From Kalaharituber pfeilii (taxonomy: Eukaryota > Ascomycota > Pezizomycetes > Pezizales > Pezizaceae), in the NCBI GenBank assembly GCA_015179045.1, contig WHUZ01000047.1, positions 1 through 64,000 of the forward strand: a DNA stretch of 64,000 nucleotides. The letters are read 5' to 3'. Each line of letters begins with the position of its first letter. Positions within the stretch are counted from its first letter, which is position 1. Under the pieces are notes generated by a model. It was given only the letters and a program-made list of their open reading frames with translations. It made no database searches and had not been told where the DNA came from. Positions 20,098 to 28,800 of this stretch are shown here, one piece after another. The position numbers and the translations under genes are program-made.

Positions 20098-21656
20098 TTA
20101 GCTACTTTCTTGAACTCGAACCGGGATAAAGCATCTGCTAGTGTGTTTTCCCCTGTGGGTATCCAATGAACAATCAACTCAATATCCTCCTTTGCACTCA
20201 GAAGAGTGATTTTCCGGAGGGGGTCCATTGCGGCCCCTTTCATTGTTCGCCTAGCGAGGCCATTTACCACTGCGGTGTTGTCATTGTGGATGTGCACGCG
20301 AGCACCATGCCATATTTTTCCCCAACGCCGGAGGGAGTGGAGGACTGCGGCCATCTCCTTGAAGTTTATGTGCTTGTCCCGATGCCTGCGAGGCACTCTC
20401 GTGGAAAAGGCGTTTTCCAGTGGAATAGTCGTGAGGTCATACATTGAGTCTCCCTCTTTTGGTAGGTAATACCCCCCAATTCCTTTACGTCCTGAGGCGT
20501 CAGTCCAAAGAGCGAATTCTCGCCGATTGGCGTGAATAATTGACACTCCGTCCCAGGATGGGAGGAAATTTAGCCACCAGTGCAGATCTGCTCGCATGTC
20601 GGCGGTGATATGGCACCTTCGATTAGGTGCGGAGTAAGATGAAAGCGCATTATATAGGCGTCTCAGGAAGGTACGGCCCATAGGTACCACTTTTGCCGCG
20701 AACGATAGGAAACCCGTTAACGATTGAAGTTCGAGTAGGGTTAGTGACCGGCGTTTGAGGTAGAGCCTCAGGAGTAGGAGTGCCTTTGCGTGCTTATCTG
20801 ATGGCAGGCGTGCTTGCATGGCATTCGTGTCTATTAGAATTCCTAGGAATTCGGCTACTGTCGACCGTAGGCTTTTGGACTCCTTGATTTCGAATCCGAG
20901 ATCCCGGCAGATTTGTGCGAAATCTTGCTCATACTGACTTGCATCCGCATGTGGATCTAGCACCTTTAAGAAGTCGTCTAGGTATTGGAGTATGTCCTCC
21001 CAGCCTTTCTCGTTTTCCAGGATCCATCGTAGCCCTTTTGCGAATAGATCAAAAATGAAGGGCGAGGTCCGGAGGCCGAATGGTAGGTACTTGTCATACC
21101 ACCAGCTTCCTTCCCAGGAGAAGCCTAGTAGCCACCAGTCCTCGGGGGACACTGGGATGTGGCGGAATGCATTGGCTAAATCTCGTTTTACCAGAATGGC
21201 ACCCTTCCCTTTTTTTGCCACTGCCGCAAGTGCTTCGTCAAACTTGACATATACGAGGGTGCCCCACGAGGGTGGTATGTGGTCGTTGACTGAGTTGCCA
21301 TGTGGGTGTGATAGGTGGTGTATCCTCCGCCAGCCTCCATCAGCTTTTGGGACAAGGCCTAGGGGGGAGGAGATAAAATTCTCTGGTAGTACTGCGACCT
21401 GACCAACCCGTCCATGGGAAATCTGCTCTTGGAGGTCTTTCGTAAGGACCTGTGGGGCGTCGTTTGCGGATGGGAGGTTTTTGCTTAAGATCTGCTGGGC
21501 TGGCCCGGTGTAGCCTATCTTGGCCCCATATTGGATTATTCTTATGAGTGTATTAACATAATAGCGGTCTGGGTGGTTCTTTAGCCAGCGGGCCCAACCT
21601 TCGGCCTGAAGCGGGCCTGGGTCAATTTCTGCGGGATGGTCACTGCGGGACGTCAC
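19881..21656 (-). CDS. Reverse transcriptase-RNase H polyprotein of the DIRS-like element
   Basis: The product (591 aa) copies the element RNA into cDNA. RT motifs run from GLVPKADGGWRRIHHLSHP (about 100-118), through VKRDLANAFRHIPV and LPFGLRTSPF, to the active site YLDD at 225-228. RNase H follows, with Asp in LWTDASG (about 386), Glu in FKEMAA (about 434), Asp in IHNDNTAV (about 459) and a late Asp in LADALSRF (about 508). This RT lineage and the adjoining recombinase are diagnostic of DIRS elements. The C-terminal 80 residues are low-complexity and overlap the recombinase frame. It lies 84 bp after the gag-like ORF. Confidence 0.9.
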   Translation of the reverse strand: MTSRSDHPAEIDPGPLQAEGWARWLKNHPDRYYVNTLIRIIQYGAKIGYTGPAQQILSKNLPSANDAPQVLTKDLQEQISHGRVGQVAVLPENFISSPLGLVPKADGGWRRIHHLSHPHGNSVNDHIPPSWGTLVYVKFDEALAAVAKKGKGAILVKRDLANAFRHIPVSPEDWWLLGFSWEGSWWYDKYLPFGLRTSPFIFDLFAKGLRWILENEKGWEDILQYLDDFLKVLDPHADASQYEQDFAQICRDLGFEIKESKSLRSTVAEFLGILIDTNAMQARLPSDKHAKALLLLRLYLKRRSLTLLELQSLTGFLSFAAKVVPMGRTFLRRLYNALSSYSAPNRRCHITADMRADLHWWLNFLPSWDGVSIIHANRREFALWTDASGRKGIGGYYLPKEGDSMYDLTTIPLENAFSTRVPRRHRDKHINFKEMAAVLHSLRRWGKIWHGARVHIHNDNTAVVNGLARRTMKGAAMDPLRKITLLSAKEDIELIVHWIPTGENTLADALSRFEFKKVANLAPQLSRLQTPKSHMTHQSHGTTTFQTSRDEQPDTSGGDSQQPPDEHTIPRDGNMHSFAPSPVPTPSPQLQ

Positions 21657-21740
21657 GTGATATGGAAAATATACGGAGGATTCAGAGCTAGGATAATCAT
21701 TTGATTTAATTACTACCCCTAGTGATCCTCCCTCTAATTG

Positions 21741-22829
21741 CTACCTCGAGGCTTGGATGCGATCCGCAAATGATGTTGCATTTGCCCCCGTAGCCGGTGC
21801 ATTGGCACCTTGTTGGCAATTTGGGTGGGGTTTGGCGCACGAAATACAGATGTGTGCGTATCGGCAGTTTGGGCTTCTGCATGTGCCCTGATTGAAGCGG
21901 AAGCATGGGGTGGGGCTTGGGCCCTGTGACGGTGCTGCTGGTGCTCCCCATGATTTCTGGCGTTTTGCGTCGCTTGCCGGTAGGTGCTCTGTCGACATTC
22001 GTGGTAGGCGTCTCATTAACAGATGTTGCAGTGTGGGATCCTGTTCCCGCCAGCCTTGAGGGTCATAGACGTCGAGGAGGATCCTTTTTTGATGAAACGC
22101 CACGTGGAAAACCCGGATGCTTTCCCATGTGTGCAGATGGTAGAGGTCGTATAAGCGGTGCCTATAGAAGGCTAGAGCTGCGCTCAGGCGGAGCTTGACG
22201 CCCTGCGGGGCGAATTGGACCAGGGCCTGGCAATATACCTCGAAAGGCTGCATGAGCGTGTGAATTGAGCGGTATTCCTCGATCTCCACATCGCGGGTGG
22301 TTGTTGGGATTTCGTATGGTCCCAATGTCAAGGTTTCTTGTTTCCGCTTCCTTGCCGCGGTAAGGGGGTAGAAGGAGGCATTGATCTTTAAGAGGTTCTC
22401 CGCCTTGAAACGGCCCTCCAGTATCTCCCGCCAGATAGCCGGGTCTACCGCTGGGTATTCTGTGTGAAGGGGGAGGGTGCGGGGGTCATTACCCTCATTC
22501 TGTGATACCTCCGAGGCTGGTATTATTGGTCCTGCTGGGGTTGCCCGTTGCTGTGCAGCCAGGAGGCCCTGTAGCACCCGTTGTACGATTCTATCCTCGT
22601 CTATAGCCGCGGAGGGTGCTGCGGAGGGTGCTGTGGCGGGTGCTGCGTTCTGGTTTGCTGGTGGGGTTTCTGGGACTTGTTCGTCGAACAAACCCATTTG
22701 CCCAGCAGATGGCCCAGCGTGCATGGTGGATGTCGATATAGCGTTTGGTGTTTGTGAGCGAGAGGTTTGTGAGCGAGTTCTGTAGTTGCGACTGGTCATA
22801 AGGCACCGGGGCATATGTGTAGGAAACAA
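21741..22829 (-). CDS. Gag-like protein of the DIRS-like element
   Basis: This 362-residue protein lies first in the element, upstream of the RT on the same strand. The N-terminal 110 residues are low-complexity (Ala/Thr/Gln/Pro). The middle is a globular region (TEYPAVDPAIWREILEGRF and onwards). The C-terminus has two Cys/His clusters, CFRFNQGTCRSPNCRYAH and CISCAKPHPNC, the first being a CCCH finger. Position and zinc fingers fit a nucleocapsid-like Gag. The start at 22829 is the first Met of the frame. Confidence 0.8.
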   Translation of the reverse strand: MFPTHMPRCLMTSRNYRTRSQTSRSQTPNAISTSTMHAGPSAGQMGLFDEQVPETPPANQNAAPATAPSAAPSAAIDEDRIVQRVLQGLLAAQQRATPAGPIIPASEVSQNEGNDPRTLPLHTEYPAVDPAIWREILEGRFKAENLLKINASFYPLTAARKRKQETLTLGPYEIPTTTRDVEIEEYRSIHTLMQPFEVYCQALVQFAPQGVKLRLSAALAFYRHRLYDLYHLHTWESIRVFHVAFHQKRILLDVYDPQGWREQDPTLQHLLMRRLPRMSTEHLPASDAKRQKSWGAPAAPSQGPSPTPCFRFNQGTCRSPNCRYAHICISCAKPHPNCQQGANAPATGANATSFADRIQASR

Positions 22830-23431
22830 AGGTATGGGGGGTGATTTCGCAACTCACGCGGCTTGGAGAGGGAAGACCAGCGTCTCCCTCTCCCCTTCTA
22901 TATACTGAGCATCCCTTCGCTGCCTGCCCATGACTACCACAAAGGGATCACCCAAACGGGAAACCAACTAGAGAGGGACTGTGCTGTGGCTTGGTGGCGC
23001 CCACTAGTGGCTTGCCCTCTCTTCCGTGGTCTCGAGGGTTCTGGTGGCTGCTCTCGAGCCTCCCATTAGCTTGCGGTTGAACCGCCAAATTTTATTTGTC
23101 GTCTGGACTACGGTACTTTATCCGAATTTTATCCGTGGAGAACGCAACCAGAGAAAATATGAGAACTCCGACTAGCCCCTCTGGCAGCAGCGTAGGCGGG
23201 GCAGGTTGTTAGTCAGCGTCTGGTTACGAGACTAGCAGATTTATATTTCACTGCGCGAACTTCTTGGCAGCATCCAGCGTACTATGTGGGAACCGAGTGT
23301 ACGCATTTAGTGATGCAGGTGGGGGCGGTGTTGGCAGACCGTGCGACAGGTCTGTGTTCAGGTGTGGTGAGATGCAATATCGAGTCGTAGAACTGTACAA
23401 TTCCAATTAAATCCTTTCTACCAAGTAGAAA

Positions 23432-23755
23432 GTGCATATGCGAATTGCTGTCATGGAAGATGGTGCTTTTGCTCATACAGCGAAGCAAACACAATGGTTT
23501 CGGAATTGGTACAATATGCAGTCTTTGACATGGGCACCTTCATCTCCAGATCTCAATCCTATTGAGGCTATCTTAGGGATAATGAAGAAGAGACTGAACA
23601 AGCGATCTCCTAGACCTCGTGGAGAACAGCTTGTTGCTAGAATACTGGAAGAGTGGGATAATATCACTGGTGAAGAGATATTAGAGTTGATAGATTCTAT
23701 GCCTCAACGAGTGCAACCTGTAATCATAGCAAATGGTGGACATACACAATACTAA
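23432..23755 (+). pseudogene. Tc1-type transposase C-terminal fragment, copy B
   Basis: This is the same DD34E fragment as at 5502-5813, with Asp in MEDGAFAH, Glu in LNPIE, and only a few substitutions near the C-terminus. The N-terminal half is absent. Confidence 0.85.
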
Positions 23756-23859
23756 TGCAATGTAGATATTATTCTCATATTCAGAGAGTCAAATGCATTC
23801 AAGTTGTTCAATATTGCATCTTACACACCTGAATACAGACCTCTCGCACGGTCTGCCAA

Positions 23860-25337
23860 CCGGGATGACTCGGGACAGGTACTTTTTACCTGTCCGCTCA
23901 GGGACAGGTAGTTCCTTGTATGGTAAGCGGATCGCCAGTGGCGTGCGCTAATATGCAGAGTGTTCAAGGGTTACGATTCAGAGGTACCTAAGCTAGGATA
24001 TTATGTACAATACCTAAACAACTAAATAGATGCAGTGGAAGATTCATGGGACCTTGATGCGACAAGAATAACAGCCTACATAGCTTGCGTATCCTCTTCA
24101 AGCTCAACTACACCTGAGGAGCCTTCCCTATGGCGCTTTCTAGTATTTCTTGCAGCAGCTGTTCAGTCAGCCAACTCAACAGAGGCCATAGCATGCGTTT
24201 TAGCTTTTCCTTTGGTCTTTTTCCGACAAAATTGATTTACACCTGATGGTACAAATTGCTGGATAATTGGCTGAGCACCATGACTAGCAGGTGTGCTGGT
24301 GAACATTCGTTGCATGTGTCTGGTATGAGTATGCTGCAAACATACAAAAAGCTTTGCATATCATTGATCGCTTGCCGCCCATGGGGCTATGGCGATGCCT
24401 TCTCACCAGTAAGGGTACCGTATAACTGTTTTTGGTCATATAATGATGGCAGAAGGAGATGTCAGCCTTGATTAGTATATTTGTTCTGTGGCTGCTGTTG
24501 AGGTATTGTAATAGGTAGATCTGTAGGTACTTCTCTGTCAGTCATTGTCTATTTTATGGGTGCTATTGGACCTTTGATTTGGCAGTGTGGATAGAGAAGC
24601 TAAAGAGGAATCTGTTGATTTTCATAAACCACTAATACAAATCCAGTATCTAATGTATAGTCTTGAAGACGATGTAATACATCATTAATAAAAGTGTACT
24701 GCTCTTCAGTAATTGGAGTACTTCAATGAAGCACAGGAATATCATACCTATCACCCATATTGCCTATTTAGGTATAAAAAGATATGCACAGGGGATAGGT
24801 AATGCTAAGAAGAATAAGACCGAGATGATAGGTAATGCTGAGTGAGAGTGGGCATGGCAAGCTATTGAATAAGCAGAACATATATGCCAGAACAGTTTTC
24901 AAGAGCCTTATAAAGCTTTTCAGCCAAGTATTTACAAAATTGCGGTAAAAGCTTTTTTTTAATATTATTCGGCCATTTACTACAGTAGGGCGCAGCAACA
25001 ACACAAGTACATAATCCCTGGTCTATATTACTGGTAGACCTAAAGGATGTATGGTCAACTTCGGAGATAGTGGCAGTTGGCTTTGTTGAAAGACCACGCC
25101 TCCTGGCTATCAAGTGGTAACTAGTAAATGATTCCGCGACAGCAGATGCGAAAGAGAAAAGCTGTGAGTGGGTAGCATTCATATCTTCGATACACATGAA
25201 GTTGTATCGGGTACATGCGAGCTCGCCACCCTTGAGAACTCTGCATATTAGCGCACGCCACTGATGATCCGCTTACCATACAAGGAACTACCTGTCCCTG
25301 AGCGGACAGGTAAAAAGTACCTGTCCGGAGTCATCCC
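23860..25337 (-). mobile_element. MULE-like element with ~95-bp TIRs and ~10-bp target duplication
   Basis: The inverted repeats start GGGATGACTC and include ACAGGTACTTTTTACCTGTC and GGACAGGTAGTTCCTTG. GGTCTGCCAA is present on both sides (23850-23859 and 25338-25347). Long TIRs and a 9-11-bp duplication are typical of Mutator-like elements. Minus-strand coding scraps remain: a piece around 24640-24740 with EEQYTFINDVLHRLQDYTLD, a 112-codon frame at 24862-25197, and a basic C-terminal scrap near 24060-24150. No catalytic domain is visible, so it is non-autonomous. Confidence 0.7.
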
Positions 25338-25808
25338 GGTCTGCCAACACCGCCCCCACCTGCATCACTAAATGCTAGTAACGAGTACTAGTAGTGCCAA
25401 CTATAGCTACATATATCACCTGACTTCACCTTACAAGCTGACTTGAACTCTATCTCGAAACTCCAGAACTGGCGACCAGATATTCTACTACGTGCAGCGC
25501 CATAGGAGGCCTTGCTACCGAAAGCCTTAGGTCTAAGTACCTCTAAAAAATCAGAACAATCGGGGTAGGAATCGCCAAGAAGTCATCACATCCTGCGTAC
25601 CCCGCTTTGTTGTGTAGAGCCGCAACTCCCCTCGAGTCCCCTTACTCGCTCATAGTCTGAACCGCTCTATACATCTACGAATCTGCATTCATTCCAAAAT
25701 CCAAACTTACCCCCGGTGCCGAGTCTCTAACGGAATTGACATATCTTATTAGTATACCTTCACGATACATATCCCGAATCTGATCACATATTCTTACAGC
25801 ATCAGGAA

Positions 25809-28800
25809 ATGGATCCCTTTTCCATTTCGACTGGAGTTGCTGGCTTCCTCTCCTTAGCACTTGAGCTTGGGAAGATCCTAACCAATTATACGAGCCAGGT
25901 CAATTCTGCTACAAAGGATGCTCATGACTTACTCACTGAGATTACTGCACTGAGTCACACCCTCGAACAGCTGATAACCTTTCTGAGAAAGGAAGATGTC
26001 AAAGGGAATTTTTGCCAAACTTCTGCTCTTTGTATTGTAATTAAGATTTGTAAGAGCAAGATTGAAAGGCTTCACCCAAAATTACTCAAGTTTCAAGTGT
26101 CAGGGGGGTTTAGTGACCGCTTGAAATGGCCGTTCAAGAGAGAGGAGTGTGTTGAGATAGTCCAAATATTGCATCGCTGCACTCAAACAATCGAATTTTC
26201 GTTGACTATTGCGAACTGGTATTTCTAATTCCCTAGACATTTGCATTTCCAAATACTAAGTAATCATAGTGAACTGCTATCGAAGACATCCGGGGAGGTC
26301 ATGACTGGCTTGTCGCAGCAAAAGCAGCAAATAGACTCCGCTATGTCGTTGTTTCCTGTTATCCCAGATCAAATGTCAAAGATGAGCACAACCCTTGGTG
26401 AGGTCTTAGGTTTCGTCTCAACACTCGATCAACTAGCTATCAATATGCAGCAAATCAAGCTTGGTGTACAGAACTTGCAGCTGAATATGGACGGTACGTG
26501 TACTTACTACTATTTTCCTCTGATTTTCGGTGTGGCTTATATATATACTTACTGCCTTGCGAGGAGTATACCTCCACCACCACCACCGCCGCCACAGACA
26601 CTGGGGTTCAGCCCCATCACGTCGGTGGAGACGCCTCCGGTGGAGCCACCGCCACCGCCACCCCCACCGCCACCGCCACCACCGTCACAGACACCGCCGC
26701 CACTGCCACCGCCACCGCCACCTCCACCGCCTACGAAGAGGGGGGCTTCACCGCCAATTTCTACACGGACGAGAAAGAGAAAAGCGGCACGGCTTGGGGC
26801 ATCACCAATGCAGGCATCACCGGCACCGGCGCCACCCACGGAGACGCCGGCTCCGCCACCACCACCACCTACAACACCACCGACACCACCGACACCGACA
26901 CCACCACCACCGACACCAACACCGCCACCACCGCCACCGGCCAAGGGGAAGGGGAAGGAACGCGTCACCAAAACACCAGAGAGGGTCGATGCCAGGACGG
27001 GGGGCAGGCACGGCATCGTGGTGCATGGCGTTGCCCTGCGGAAGGATTTGGGGAAGGTTAGGGCATGGATGGAGGCTGCGAATCCGGAGATGGGGAAGAT
27101 AGGAGGGATTCGCTGGTTGAGAAAGAAGGCAATTTTGGTGGAGGAAGGGAAAAAGACGAGTTCGGTGGTTGTCTACCTGGGGAAGGAGATGGAGAAGGAG
27201 GGGAAGGTCAGGTTGAGTGGGAGATGGTTGAACGCGGTTCGGTATGAGCCGGGGAGGGGGAGGGAGTAGGGTTCATATCGGGCTCCACCCGCGCTACTGG
27301 AGAGCACGCGGGCAACACATGTACGTAGAAATGGAAAGGAGACAGGAGGGGGGATAGGCTTGGAGTTTTATTTAGGCGGATAGTTTCTGTCGGCGTTTTT
27401 TAACCTTCTTCTTTAGCTTATTACAACATCGCCATAGCCCATAGGGCGGCACGCGATTAATGATATAAAAAAAAAAAAAAAAAAAAAAAAACTTACTGCC
27501 TTTTCAGTGGAGAACACCGAAAAACTCCTGGCATGGTTGTCACCACTTGAGCCACAGAAACGACATCAAGATGTCAAATCTAGCCGACTCAAAGATACGG
27601 GGACATGGATTCTTCAGACAGACCAATTTAAGTCTTGGCTATCCAGCAGTGTTGAAAGACCAAGTGAACGCATTCTAGGTTGTTATGGGATGCCTGGAGC
27701 TGGGAAAACAGTCATTGCGTATATATCCCCAGCCGCTGCTTTAAATTTATTGCTACCCATATGGCATTACAGCTTTGCTAACGGTTCTTGAAGGTCTGTC
27801 ATCATTGATTATCTATCTCTCGAAGTCGAGCAACCAAGAGCAGCTATCGTCTACATCTACTGTGACTATCGAGACCAGAAAGACCAAGTTCCTCTACACC
27901 TTGTTGGAAGCCTCGTAAAGCAACTGGTACTGAGACTCTCCTCATCTTCTCAACCATTACCTGAGATGATCACCAAGAAGTTCGCATCTGCCAGGACGTC
28001 AAACGCAAGGCTACAACTTGATGATGCCAGAGCTATGCTGAAGGATCTTTTACAAAAACTTGACGTCATTATCTGTATTGACGCAATGGATGAGTTGGAA
28101 GACCAAACAAGAAAAGAGTTCCTCACATTGATTAAGGATATTTTGCACATGGAGCATTTCAGTTCTGAAACCCAATCTAATAGCATGGTACGGTTATTGT
28201 TCACTGGGCGGCCAAATGTTAAGGACCAAGTGTGTCGAGTTCTGGGGACAAAATTGAGGTCGTTAGAGATTGTGGCTAAGGATGACGACATCCGGAGATA
28301 CCTTACGCATAAGATTGACAGCGATCTGTCACCTGACGCTATGAATAGCAAGCTCAAGGATGAAGTATTACAGGTGTTATTGGGAAAGTCTCAAGGAATG
28401 TAAGTTTTAAAGGTGCCATATAAATCAAGTCGATGTTAATCCTTTTTATCAGGTTTCTACTCCCTGCGTTACATATAAATATGATTCTGCAAAAACCAAC
28501 GATTAGGAAGCGACGAGATGCACTACACAATCTACCAACTGGTCTCTATGCTGCCTATGAGATAACTATATCCAGAATTCAACAATCAGCCCGTAGAGCA
28601 GAGCTAGGTATGAAAGTGCTCATGTGGGTATGCCTGGCCGAGAGACCATTAAAAGTGATAGAACTCCGCCATGCATTAGCCGTGGAGGACGAAGATACAG
28701 CCCTTGATGAGGAAAACATTCCTTCAGAAAAGACGCTCCTTGACTGCTGCTATGGATTAGTCATTATTGATGACGAGAGCTCCTCTGTGCGTCTAGTGCA

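Larger units (their letters stand above)
18828..23090 (-). mobile_element. DIRS-like retrotransposon with three ORFs (gag, RT-RNase H, tyrosine recombinase)
   Basis: Comparison with copy A places the insertion between TAAGTAC (18827) and TTTATTTG (23091), which are adjacent in copy A near 5135. There is no target duplication, as expected for integration by a tyrosine recombinase. The three reading frames are intact, so this is a young copy. The split or inverted terminal repeats of DIRS/Ngaro elements could not be resolved by eye. Confidence 0.85.
23295..25384 (+). mobile_element. Tc1/mariner remnant copy B, interrupted by a MULE-like element
   Basis: This is the duplicate of 5357-5961. The left end has lost about 11 bp of its TIR (CTCGTTACCAG), and the right TIR is split by the insertion at 23860-25337. 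The right end still abuts TACTAG. Confidence 0.85.

Noticed and set aside
26498..27102. His/Arg-rich, Thr-rich and Gly-rich frames overlapping the LINE in intron 2
   Set aside because: They are shadows of the proline-codon repeat of LINE ORF1; only the proline-rich frame continues into a recognisable ORF1 domain.
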